Origin: Siphonodentalium dalli
Taxonomy: Eukaryota; Mollusca; Scaphopoda; Gadilida; Siphonodentaliidae
Length of the DNA stretch: 64,000 bases
NCBI GenBank assembly: GCA_032622095.1
Contig: CP136069.1
Location: 120,828,126-120,892,125, forward strand
Direction of reading: 5' to 3'
Of this stretch, positions 58,901 through 64,000 are shown in pieces. Below the pieces are notes generated by a model. It made no database searches, was not told where the DNA came from, and worked only from the letters and a program-made list of their open reading frames with translations. A program made the position numbers and the translations under genes. Every line of letters begins with the position of its first letter. The first letter of the stretch is position 1.

Positions 58901-61539
58901 GATATACATTTTAAAGCTTTGACATTATTCAATGTTTACCTTTACGTTTTATTGGACTTTGGTATTTTAGTGAACTAACTGGAATGTGATCCGCAATCTA
59001 GACGTAATATTAATGTTTACATAACAATGGTTTTGATATGTGAAGTCTCGTTATTGGTTACTTATTTAAAATTATAATAACAACATATTATTATTGGTGA
59101 TGGTGGTTTCACAAATATATATTTCTCATTTATCCACAGACTGCGAATGCCTCATATACCGTTGACGCATATCGGGTAACTTTATGCTTTACTAACGTAT
59201 ATTTATACAAATACGCCGAATATTGAAGTGGTCGCAATAAAACTTACAAAACAACATATAGCAACATGTTGCTCTTATTACACGATGTTCCTGTATTCCA
59301 ATACTATCGCATGGAAGGACCATTATGAAGTGCATGATTATTGTTTAAACTTACAACTCATTAAGCCCAGCCATATGGTTGAACGTGTGGGGATTGAGCT
59401 GCAACTTGTTTCTAGAGAAAAATCTGCAAAGCAAAGAAAATGTGATTTGTATACATGTATGTGCAACTGATTTGTGATTCTTAAAATATCACGCATTTAT
59501 CACGAGTTCCAACAGTTTGTATTCAGATACAGTTTAAACAATCTGTTTTGAGATATATCAGAAATGTTTATAAATGTTATGTAGAAACCGTACCAATATC
59601 AGGGCATTCTTATATGATTACATATTCTTCAGGAAATTAGCAAAATAATGTTTGTAATAGTGTGAGACACCGCTCATAGGATTCACCAAGATCACAATCA
59701 TATAATTGGATCAGTTTCCACTAAAATGCCTACAACGGTAGACTTTTAGAGGTCTGGTGGTGAACGGGTCCAAATATTTGACAGAAAGACATATTCCTGA
59801 GAGTATTCTGACTAATTTATATGTACATTCTGATTCAAAAATAGATACCACAATCAAAGCATATCTAAAACATTTGAACATTATTACATTAGGCTTGCAA
59901 TAGACAAGCTAAACACATAGTATCATTTTGCATATGGCGATGTAATTTGTACTTTTAGGGCAATGTTGCGTGTACCTAATCTTAAGAAGTTAAGATCTGT
60001 CAATTTATATGACACACGTGCGAGTCATTAAACTTTCTCGTACAATTCCTCGAATTGTATTCATTGCTCTTCGAATATGGGTTCATATGTAATGTCTATT
60101 GTGAATGTTCGATATAACTTTAAACATGCACTGACGACCGTCTTGGACGTCATGTTCAATTATCAATTTAGCCCAAAGAGGATTTCAGCGGATGTTGGAT
60201 ATGTATTTTCGGCAGTGTCATCCGCACATATCGACATTGCAACCAATTTGGTTGCAATTTGTTCAATGTCACACGCCTCATCGACTATACAATGTTTTTC
60301 ATTGGCGGGAATTCAAAATAGATGAATATTCCTGTAAAAGTGCATATAATAGGGAGGTGTAATTTGTAACATTGTTGCTATTGCCAACGAAAGGCACTTG
60401 ACCTATATAACCGTTGTGACTATACATATATAGTAATTCGGTTCAGGGTTTGTGTCTGATGAACGTGTAACGAACCTTGTAACAAAGAGGATAATAATCG
60501 AACGTTATTGGACCAATAATTAGAGAATGTGAATTAGCCGAAACAGGTTTTTTTATCTCGAGTAAAGTCATTACGTTTTGGTCCCATCGCCATCGGCGAT
60601 AGAAGTGTCAATTGCTTGTCACGCTACACAATGTGAATAACTTTACAGATATATTTTTTCTTTTCTTATACCATACATCAATGGTTGAAAGAAAACATGT
60701 TTACATATGTATACATAATATCAGAGGCGGTGTTGGGCGAATAAGGAATATATCAATTCAATACAAATATAATGTTCTGGCTGTAATCTATCAGGGGCAG
60801 GGTAAACCAGTCACTGGATAAGACCAACGAGGACCCCCACACCATACCAACCCAAGGCACAGCCGTGGGGAGGCATAGTATGCGGTCTCTTCCTGACCTC
60901 ATCAAGTAACTAGTCGACCCTCCATAATCTTGACAAATTTACAGAGTCTCCTAGCCATCGATGGTTTTCTCGTGGAGAACAAGATTCGTAGTTTCATTGG
61001 ACTTGGGTAATTCCAATATGACTTGTGCAACAGCATTTTTCGCTCTGTTGATAATGATTGACAGTAAAACATATAGTGAATTTCGTCACCGGTTTGGCCG
61101 TTGTTACATAGTGTACATATTCGATCATCACGGGGTGTACTATGCCACCTACCCTTTTCTATTGGTAATGAGTGGTTGCTTGTTCTGAATCGAGCTAGGG
61201 TCAATTTTATGTCATCACGAAACTCGGAGATGTAATATTCCTGACCAAATTCCGGTTTTAAAATACACATTTTCCTATATGACGCGATATGATCAATAGT
61301 TGTGTACCTTTGGTACCACCAAATGAGTTGATCTCTACAGCAATATCATAAAGCACGTTACCAGTTATACACTATGTGTAACTGAACCTCCCTAACAATC
61401 GGTACTCACAAATTACGGACGTTTTTCAGATCGTATACGGAAACTTCATCTGTTGGTATCATGTCAAGGCTCGTATTAGAGCAATCCATATTATCATCCA
61501 AACACAAACAGGTGTCTGAATAACCGGGGCAGGGGAATC
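22881..61539 (-). CDS. Type C LGR receptor gene (GRL101 / relaxin-receptor-like), spliced span, 5' end missing
   Basis: This is a rhodopsin-class GPCR with a leucine-rich-repeat ectodomain, acting at the plasma membrane. The family includes snail GRL101 and vertebrate RXFP1/2, which bind relaxin-like peptides; the ligand here is unknown. I joined eleven minus-strand exons by eye: 61410-61539, 59355-59423, 57842-57913, 53307-53378, 52171-52242, 49815-49886, 39184-39255, 33392-33623, 30252-30908, 23483-23654 and 22881-22993. Every intron has GT..AG ends and every junction keeps frame. LRR exons join in phase 2, so each split codon rebuilds a Leu. The product is about 576 residues: LRR cap, six LRRs, hinge with FCC and FSSC motifs, seven helices (CWVP in TM6, NPVLY in TM7) and a short basic tail. 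Signal peptide and LDLa modules, usual in the family, are not in the window. An LRR exon hidden in repeats of an intron cannot be excluded. Confidence 0.88.
23285..23400. repeat. Foldback hairpin in the last LGR intron
   Basis: Arms of about 55 bp (GTTGCGTTCTATAGAGTATG at left; CATACTCTACATGGAACGCAA-type inverse at right) meeting at GGAACGCTTTCGCGTTCC. It lies between the TM7 exon and the tail exon and would fold in the pre-mRNA. Confidence 0.85.
23483..23654 (-). CDS. LGR exon: transmembrane helix 7 and proximal tail
   Basis: A 172-nt exon, phase 0 in and phase 1 out. It encodes VYAWIAVFVLPLNSAINPVL then YTISTAPFLRNVRRRANIFR, that is TM7 with NPVLY, a palmitoyl-less helix 8 and a basic proximal tail ending KMSYM. 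The acceptor CTTCTCTTGCAG is the 3'-most of an array of ten near-identical copies. If the donor GTAATT at 23481-23482 is not used, the frame reads GNCS and stops at 23469-23471, giving an alternative end. Family alignment of TM7 is unambiguous. Confidence 0.93.
23627..24176 (-). repeat. 54-bp minisatellite made of copied TM7 splice acceptors
   Basis: Ten units of 54 bp (two of 55) in tandem. In the gene's sense each unit is 25 nt of intron end (ATGAGTTACTTCCCTTGTCT then TGCAG) plus the first 28 nt of the TM7 exon (GTATACGCATGGATCGCTGT then GTTCGTTT). The 3'-most unit is the real exon start (AG at 23655-23656). Acceptor AGs of the copies fall at 23709, 23763, 23817, 23871, 23926, 23980, 24034 and 24089; the tenth copy (near 24143) reads CATG and lacks AG. 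In copies the exon part runs straight into TGATGA. Confidence 0.93.
24398..24727. mobile_element. 330-bp piggyBac-like MITE with TTAA duplication
   Basis: Inverted ends CCTCTTCGCTGCTAAATGAC and TCATAGCAGCGAAGAGG, flanked on both sides by TTAA (24394-24397, 24728-24731). The uninterrupted site is present in the sister copies at about 26531 and 27865 (CCCTTAAAATTGAG), which proves the insertion and its 4-bp duplication. Confidence 0.88.
24896..25355. mobile_element. Inverted nested copy of the GGTTACAATACACC element
   Basis: A complete copy in the opposite orientation, inserted where sister copies read GTATCATTGACC. It pairs with the left part of its host for about 370 bases, interrupted by the TTAA MITE. 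Confidence 0.85.
26337..26786. mobile_element. GGTTACAATACACC element, intact 450-bp copy
   Basis: Clean inverted ends (GGTTACAATACACCAAATGA / GGTGTATTGTAACC), no insertions. It is part of the 1.33-kb tandem unit. Confidence 0.85.
27671..28123. mobile_element. GGTTACAATACACC element, third copy
   Basis: 453 bp, clean inverted ends, a few per cent different from the second copy. It ends the tandem array. Confidence 0.85.
28130..29420 (-). mobile_element. LINE remnant (C-terminal region), carrying a TTAA element
   Basis: Minus-strand frames at about 28814-28551 (RVDIPFFDWKEIYKRPFKTT ... NLYTFCKNGKETIATC) and about 29381-29249 (FISSIPSWRKEIKETGNKL) look like the region after the reverse transcriptase and the C-terminal zinc-knuckle-like end of a LINE. 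The frame is interrupted between them by a stop and a frame change besides the insertion. The catalytic domain was not found. The clade is uncertain. Confidence 0.55.
28854..29244. mobile_element. 391-bp TTAA element with two internal palindromes (copy 1)
   Basis: Inverted ends CCCTTTACCCAACA on both sides, flanked by TTAA (28850-28853, 29245-29248), a piggyBac-type signature. Inside are two copies, in opposite orientation, of a 69-bp palindrome GCCAATGCATTCTCTTATAT ... GCATTGGC. The element interrupts a LINE remnant. Confidence 0.88.
29421..30251. other. Intron sequence beside the TM2-TM6 exon
   Basis: AT-rich, no repeat or gene recognised. Short open frames are not supported by composition or similarity. 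Confidence 0.4.
30252..30908 (-). CDS. LGR exon: transmembrane helices 2 to 6
   Basis: A 657-nt exon (219 codons, phase 0 both ends) with acceptor CTTTTGCAG and donor GTATGA. It opens VHSFLIANLAIGDLFMGIYL (TM2 with LAxxD). The TM3 cysteine (SGLCQF) and loop-2 cysteine (SGVCLAL) form the conserved disulfide pair. TM3 ends TLDRL, the DRY-position motif. TM4 and TM5 follow, then a basic loop 3 and TM6 with MCWVPIVLL, the CWxP switch. The donor lies exactly before VYAWIAVFV of the next exon. A 6.6-kb intron full of nested repeats follows. Confidence 0.95.
31430..31740. repeat. Long imperfect inverted repeat in the TM1-TM2 intron
   Basis: Arms around GAATGAATTTGAGCCATGG...ACCATG (about 31480-31545) and the inverse (about 31605-31680). 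R1-like sequence (TTGGAAAATTCCAACCCAA) precedes it at about 31140-31400. Confidence 0.6.
32040..32640. repeat. G/C-tract repeat, inverted pair
   Basis: The segment 32050-32160 (GGGTGGGTGG, CACGTATGCC, AAAATATTTG) recurs inverted at about 32500-32630, with C14 and C10 tracts. Open frames across it are short and low in complexity. Confidence 0.5.
33392..33623 (-). CDS. LGR exon: hinge and transmembrane helix 1
   Basis: A 232-nt exon with acceptor CCCATGCAG and donor GTGTTG, phase 2 in and phase 0 out. It starts YTDEYRFCCGARHVEHC, continues with YPEPDEFSSCEDLMSNYVLR, then TM1 (about WILGMIASFGNLLVIGW) and the start of intracellular loop 1. The RFCC and FSSC cysteine motifs of the hinge are hallmarks of this family, linking the LRR domain to the membrane helices. 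The GN of TM1 is the conserved rhodopsin-class GN. Confidence 0.93.
34640..35160. repeat. 30-bp minisatellite in the intron before the hinge exon
   Basis: About seventeen diverged units of CATAGCTAAATCAGCAGGAC followed by CCACCAACAT. A minus-strand open frame rich in VGPADLAMM comes from it. Confidence 0.88.
35775..38016 (+). mobile_element. CR1-like LINE fragment, 5'-truncated and decayed
   Basis: Plus-strand pieces in order: FFQ/FQSVFTKEDKSYIPP and ITITPPTLLNKL (36.1 kb), PGNYRLISL-like (36.4 kb), YLDFKKVVDSVPHAKLL (36.6 kb), LFVDDMKLYANP at the catalytic FADD position (36.85 kb), and a C-terminal RVAEHWNKLQQFV. The last continues past the TTAA insertion as NEADNLHITAPNLHKRYDYD then stop near 38016. 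At least four frame changes or stops separate the pieces. DFKKAFDSVPH-type and FTKED motifs point to the CR1/L2 group. Confidence 0.8.
37573..37945. mobile_element. TTAA element with two internal palindromes (copy 2), inside the CR1-like LINE
   Basis: 373 bp flanked by TTAA (37569-37572, 37946-37949). The left end CCCTTTACCCAACAGAACGG is intact; the right end is decayed. It is inverted relative to copy 1. The LINE frame reads QQFV on the left and NEAD on the right, so removing one TTAA restores an uninterrupted site, which is direct evidence for the insertion. Confidence 0.88.
38160..38740. repeat. Pair of diverged direct repeats
   Basis: About 38160-38290 and 38570-38705 share TATGGAGGCGC..., GTGCTCATTGCTT and AATGGCACATTGAGATGT. 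No coding signal seen. The rest up to 39183 is AT-rich intron. Confidence 0.6.
39184..39255 (-). CDS. LGR exon: LRR 6, last repeat before the hinge
   Basis: A 72-nt phase-2 exon with acceptor CTGATTGCAG and donor GTAAGT. It encodes DMSGNQILVIESNAFHGLPR then LAYL. Its terminal CT joins the A of the hinge exon to make Leu, giving LAYL-YTDEYRFCC, the arrangement expected where the last LRR meets the hinge in type C LGRs. The intron before it (about 10.6 kb) carries the LTR-retroelement fossil. Confidence 0.88.
40010..41080. repeat. Hairpin-bearing repeat, copy 1 (sister at 49900-50520)
   Basis: It begins with a hairpin at about 40044-40170 (AATTAAGAATGTGGCGTTCG with an inverse end) whose centre is CpG-rich (GTGCGCAGCACGAG). 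Beyond the hairpin it shares CTATCCAATTTAGATGATTC, a TGACGAGGTAT.GTT segment and a CCCCAGGAGAATGTCA-like end with the second copy. It is longer because of an internal stretch (about 40560-40980) bounded by inverted sequence. Confidence 0.7.
41976..42103 (-). repeat. LTR (3' LTR of the fossil)
   Basis: 128 bp, TG...CA ends on the plus strand (TGATGTGTTTATGGCC ... ATAAACATGACA). It differs from its partner by four substitutions and one 2-bp length change, counted by eye. Confidence 0.9.
45647..45772 (-). repeat. LTR (5' LTR of the fossil)
   Basis: 126 bp, direct repeat of 41976-42103, followed by ATCAT. Confidence 0.9.
45778..48740. other. Intron sequence, nothing assigned
   Basis: This 3-kb stretch holds moderately long plus-strand open frames (for example 45866-46156 and 46579-46770), but no splice-consistent exon or known domain was seen. 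Words such as AAAGAGCGTTT and GTTATGTAAACAAAAAC recur here several times and loosely near 58800-59040 and 63080-63110, suggesting an undefined dispersed repeat. Confidence 0.4.
48741..48814. repeat. Hairpin with CpG-rich loop
   Basis: Inverted arms AACGAGTCCAGTAAATT..GGTCTG and the inverse, about 27 bp each, with loop GTCCGAGCCTTGACGAGG. Confidence 0.8.
49208..49353. repeat. Foldback hairpin element
   Basis: Arms of about 65 bp with bulges (TATACAATG, TTTTTCTTGTACGAGTCC, AAGTCATATTGGAC and inverses) meeting at ACACGCCAGTGTCGAG. The inner word AGTCCAATATGACTTT recurs twice near 49650-49685. Confidence 0.8.
49815..49886 (-). CDS. LGR exon: LRR 5
   Basis: A 72-nt phase-2 exon with acceptor TTTCTTTCAAG and donor GTGAGT. 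It encodes DVKNQNLVHLKRNTFQGLRK then LTML. The usual aliphatic residue before the Asn is a Val and the acceptor ends AAG rather than CAG, but length, phase and repeat pattern all fit. A longer open frame on the opposite strand here is a shadow. Confidence 0.82.
49900..50520. repeat. Hairpin-bearing repeat, copy 2 (sister at 40010-41080)
   Basis: Hairpin at about 49919-50020 with centre CTACCCGCAGCGCGAG, then the shared downstream segment ending CCCCAGAAGAATGTCATT. It lies just upstream in the same intron as LRR exon 5's donor side begins; no coding content. Confidence 0.7.
51304..51447. repeat. Foldback hairpin, 144 bp
   Basis: Arms of about 65 bp (TGAGTGTCTGGATTTTGACG and inverse) with CGCACTCGA..TTTGTTGGCGGA inside and a centre GTGCGGGACTGCGTCCCGCAC, itself a perfect stem. 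Strongly CpG-rich. Confidence 0.88.
52171..52242 (-). CDS. LGR exon: LRR 4
   Basis: A 72-nt phase-2 exon with acceptor TTTATTGCAG and donor GTAAGT. It encodes YLGGNNIEVIQPFAFIGLSS then MTTL. Asn, Ile and Phe sit at the standard LRR positions. The split codon TT|G at the join to LRR 5 gives Leu. Confidence 0.87.
53307..53378 (-). CDS. LGR exon: LRR 3
   Basis: A 72-nt phase-2 exon with acceptor TGTGTGCAG and donor GTAAGT. It encodes NLTNNDIRKLWNGSFSGLTG then LRHL, a 24-residue repeat with two potential N-glycosylation sites (NLT, NGS), as expected of an extracellular domain. Confidence 0.88.
53993..54392. mobile_element. TTAA-type element with two internal palindromes (copy 3, decayed)
   Basis: Both 69-bp internal palindromes remain in recognisable form (GCCAATG.ATTCTCTTATA ... 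; the second partly deleted), separated by an A/T-rich stretch with many AAAATGATAAA words. CCCTTTACCC ends are lost or unclear. The same family as 28854-29244 and 37573-37945. Confidence 0.7.
55017..57810. repeat. Head-to-tail series of microsatellite-tailed repeats, with a 122-bp CpG-rich array
   Basis: Four units follow one another. They start at about 55017 and 55631 (GTGACCCGACTTCGTCCGGG), and at about 56391 and 57098 (GATGAGCCCGACGTTGTCCG). Most end in a CA/CAGA microsatellite plus CTTCAAAATATATA. The first two contain GACCTTGAA and AAGGTCAAGGTCA words. The last two contain tandem 122-bp units (CTGCGCATGCGCGAAGCTGG ... ACCAAATTTCAAGTCGATAG; copies near 56552, 56674, 56796 and again 57230-57640). 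Open frames here on both strands come from the 122-bp unit. Class unknown; non-LTR/SINE-like tails are one possibility. Confidence 0.75.
57842..57913 (-). CDS. LGR exon: LRR 2
   Basis: A 72-nt phase-2 exon with acceptor CTTTCACACAG and donor GTGAGT. It encodes DLSYNGITEIPSGTFTNLWR then LSIL, a textbook 24-residue repeat (LxxNxIxxIxxGxFxxLxxLxxL). A CpG-rich repeat array lies immediately on its downstream side, ending about 30 bases away. Confidence 0.88.
57914..60800. other. Introns around LRR exon 1, otherwise unassigned
   Basis: Apart from exon 59355-59423 no gene part was seen. Open frames at 58659-58922, 59228-59470 and 60077-60325 on the plus strand lack any domain I know. A possible repeat with GTTATGTAAACA and CGAATGCATTCGCAG/CTGCGAATGC words (about 58660-59160) may be an inverted-repeat element with undefined ends. 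Confidence 0.4.
59355..59423 (-). CDS. LGR exon: LRR 1 (69-nt variant)
   Basis: One LRR exon with acceptor TGCTTTGCAG and donor GTAAGT, phase 2 at both ends. It encodes FFSRNKLQLNPHTFNHMAGL followed by NEL, matching the shape xLxxNxLxxLxxxxFxxLxxLxxL. It is 69 nt, one codon shorter than the other five 72-nt LRR exons; the missing residue falls between the N-x-L core and the conserved Phe. The last two bases join the next exon's first base to give Leu. Confidence 0.75.
60800..61345 (-). mobile_element. LINE remnant, C-terminal zinc-knuckle region
   Basis: A minus-strand frame from about 61345 to 60902 reads WWYQRYTTIDHIASYRKMC, then LTLARFRTSNHSLPIEKGRW, then RICTLCNNGQTGDEIHYMFY and CQSLSTER. 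The pattern LxxFRxxxHxLxIExGR..R.C..C....GDE.H..F.C is the usual C-terminal end of several LINE clades (I/Nimb/Tx1-like). The catalytic region is not present. It lies in the intron only about 65 bp from the LRR cap exon. Confidence 0.75.
61410..61539 (-). CDS. LGR exon: leucine-rich-repeat N-terminal cap
   Basis: This 130-nt exon has acceptor TTTTTTGCAG and donor GTGAGT. It enters in phase 1 and leaves in phase 2. It reads FPCPGYSDTCLC, then a DCSNTSLDMIP stretch, then DLKNVRNL. The CPG..C.C..DCS..L..IP spacing is the usual four-cysteine LRR N-terminal cap that precedes the first repeat. The phase-1 entry means at least one upstream coding exon exists to the right. A LINE remnant ends close to its downstream side. 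Confidence 0.82.
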
Positions 61540-64000
61540 CTGCAAAAAATAATAATATCGAATTCAATGGGTAGGAGACCAAGAAAACATATATGCAGGG
61601 ATGGGTTCTTTACTTTGCAAAGTAATACATTACATTACCAGACTCGCAAGTTCGTGCAATTCCATTTTGATCCATCAATGACAATGGTAACGCTTTGATT
61701 TATATCTTTTAACCGCTTTCTTGTGAACAGTTCGTCATTTTGACCATCATCTTTGTTTTACCCCAAACAAATCGGGATTTAGCGGTCAGACTAATATTTT
61801 GACGGTATTTTACCGCCGGGGTGAAATTGTTTAGGTTCCTCACAGGAGACACTTAAAGCTACGAAAGGCGTTCGCAGTGGGTACATTTTGCTGAAAATCC
61901 TACCTAGTTTGTTAAATCACAATCACCAGGAACATCGATAAATACAAGTAGAAGCAATGTGTTCTTATTTTCATTATCAATAATCTCTCAATGACCAGAT
62001 TCGCGCGTTGAGACAATTCGTGGTAAATAAGAACTTAGCATGTACATAAGGCACGTTTCCGTTTTCAACAGTGAACAATAACTCTAAAATAAGAGAACGG
62101 AGATTATGATCAGATCAACTGACAGCTGCAGTTCGCTGCGTATTTTCTCATTAAATTAATTGCAACAGCAATGGCCGCACTTAAGTCGCCTTATGCTATT
62201 TCATTGTATCAGATACAACGGAAAGCATTAAGCATTACTTGTAGGACCTTGCATAAATGTTTTGGCATTCACTATAATGAGTAAAAATGGATACCAAGAG
62301 ACGCAGATATGTTTTAGTTAACCCTTTCCATACTAAAGCATCATTGATGAGTAGTTATCCAATAGGAAACGTTCATATAATGTTCAACAAACGAAAATAT
62401 CGTTTGTTGAACTTATTATCAAAAGGTTTCCCTCAATAAATATGGCGCCTTCTGCACATTTATTTATCTGTCATCTGCTTTTATCACATTAACATCCGTC
62501 CACTGAATAAATAGACCATTCATAGTGTACACTTTTTAACTGAATGGGAGAATCTATATAGTATAGAAAGAGTTAATATATGCTGAATGGAACGGTATAC
62601 ATGCATATCATTCGCACAACCTGTTTTTTGTTATTTCATCGGCGAAGTTTCAATAACATTATATTAACAACGCGAACGCCTATTTTGAGGGCCTTTAAAG
62701 ACATGAATGGCCTTCGTTATATGTTATACTTTAGAAATAACAGTTACCAAATTATGAAAATTGCCTCAAGAATATAGTAATAACATAGAATATTAATAGT
62801 GTGAATGCGATATTGTCCACAAAACACACTTTGTGGGAGCAGAGCGTTTGTTTATATACATCACGTAAATAGTGAGAGATAAGCAAAACACTCAACGCAG
62901 TGGCGATTTTTTTGAAGAGTGATTCATGGTGAACCATTCAACACCGAAATATTGAGAGGCGAGGATTAGCAAACGCTATTCCGGTAGGGTATACACAACT
63001 TGGTGGCATTTCTAACCAAAGTTCCTTAGTGGGGTCTCCCCGGTGTTTAGTGTTTGCTGATCGTATACTGTTAAAGTACTGGTTGTTTACATAAAATGTC
63101 GTTTGTTTACATAATACAGAGTACTAACATGACAATAACATGTAATTTACGCGATATTTATGATTGGTATAAGAACAATATTTGTGTAAAATATTATATT
63201 CTTTCTGTTTATGGCGGTTTTATCGGATGTAATTATTTTAACAGCAATACCCATCGCCAACGCTTATCGTATCTTTACATGCGCCGTTGCGCAATAGTGA
63301 GTTCACTGTGATCAACACGAGCCACGAGGTCGGGGACTCCATATTCTGCAGAGTGTTCGTCGGTGTATAGATGGCCGTGATATTCAAATAATTGCGAGAT
63401 TGAGGGCAACTGCCCACCTAACATCAACAAACTATATATCTTTAATATCATTTGTGGAGATAAAGTATCACTCCAGAGTAAGACTATACTCTGTTTCCAG
63501 AACTAAAGCCTGTGCAACACCTCACACCAGTTTCGTAACACATGCCCCTTGTGAAAATACTAAAATACCAATATAGACCATACCAGTGAGAAGGTTCAAA
63601 AGATCGATTTTGGCTAAAAAACACATCAACTATCAAAACCCTAATCAATTCTAGAAATCTATCATTTCAGCAAAAATATCCTCCGGTGAGTCTTATTGCC
63701 AATCAAATTCCCTTTAATTTGACATATAAATCAGCGAAATTGAACGAAGTGAAGTCGAGATATCGTATCGGAAACTGCCGAATATACCGAAGAAATCTGG
63801 TCATCTTCCCTGTCCGCTCAAAGGCCTTTAACCCAGTTATAAAATCAATATTTTCGAGCAATAATTTGTAGCGAACGTGTACTTAAACGCGATTATCTAA
63901 TCTATACATGCTCATATATGGAACTCGTCTGATGAATAAAGTTGAAAAATCGAGCACAAATACATCGGGTGAAAAAAGGTATGGATGGCTTCGGAATGAC
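61540..64000. other. Upstream intron of the LGR gene, no exon recognised
   Basis: The cap exon enters in phase 1, so an earlier exon exists, but no LDLa motif (CDGxxDCxDGSDE) or signal peptide with a fitting donor was found here on the minus strand. Plus-strand open frames (62580-62777, 63096-63311, 63686-63871) are short and unsupported. Confidence 0.5.
62322..62572. mobile_element. 251-bp piggyBac-like MITE with TTAA duplication
   Basis: Inverted ends CCCTTTCCATACTA / TAGTATAGAAAGAG, flanked by TTAA (62318-62321, 62573-62576). Internal segment TTTCCCTCAATAAATA to ACTGAATGGGAGAATC is shared with 11003-11152, a diverged relative ending at a TTAA. Confidence 0.8.

Noticed and set aside
60077-60325. 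82-codon plus-strand open frame with hydrophobic segments
   Set aside because: No start or splice context, no family recognised, and hydrophobic runs are common in AT-rich noncoding DNA.

Overview
Organism. The window is AT-rich animal nuclear DNA. Coding exons are small, introns run from 0.5 to over 10 kb, and repeats fill most of the rest. The clearest gene belongs to the type C leucine-rich-repeat receptors (GRL101 of the pond snail Lymnaea, relaxin receptors RXFP1/2). The introns hold Jockey- and CR1-like LINEs, a small Gypsy-like LTR fossil and many hairpin or terminal-inverted-repeat elements. A marine lophotrochozoan such as a mollusc, brachiopod or annelid fits best, but this is inference.

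Host genes. Both supported genes are on the minus strand. (1) A type C LGR / GRL101-like receptor occupies about 61,539 down to 22,881. Eleven coding exons were found: an LRR N-terminal cap (61410-61539), six one-repeat LRR exons (59355-59423, 57842-57913, 53307-53378, 52171-52242, 49815-49886, 39184-39255), a hinge plus TM1 exon (33392-33623), a TM2-TM6 exon (30252-30908), a TM7 exon (23483-23654) and a tail exon with the stop (22881-22993). All ten joins keep frame and have GT/AG ends, giving about 576 residues. The start and any LDLa module lie beyond the right edge. (2) About 11 kb downstream begins a Cys-loop ligand-gated channel gene. Its signal-peptide exon is 11453-11510 and its second exon, with the conserved YDKRLGPS stretch, is 6554-6711. 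The rest runs off the left edge.

Layout. 1-2660: tandem copies of a TTGGAAATTTCCAAC-rich repeat, one carrying an inverted-repeat element. 2812-6260: a 31-32 bp minisatellite split by a 5'-truncated Jockey-like LINE. 6554-11510: channel exons 2 and 1. 11511-22880: intergenic DNA with long palindromes and hairpin elements. 22881-61539: the LGR gene. Its introns hold a 54-bp minisatellite made of copied splice acceptors, a 1.33-kb tandem duplication with nested elements, TTAA-flanked elements, a CR1-like LINE, an LTR-retroelement fossil and a CpG-rich 122-bp repeat array. 61540-64000: one TTAA-flanked element and no recognised gene.

Most notable. The last acceptor region of the receptor gene, together with the first 28 coding bases of TM7, is tandemly copied about nine times upstream. 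Eight copies keep an intact AG, and each would lead to a stop after nine residues, so only the 3'-most acceptor gives a seven-helix receptor.
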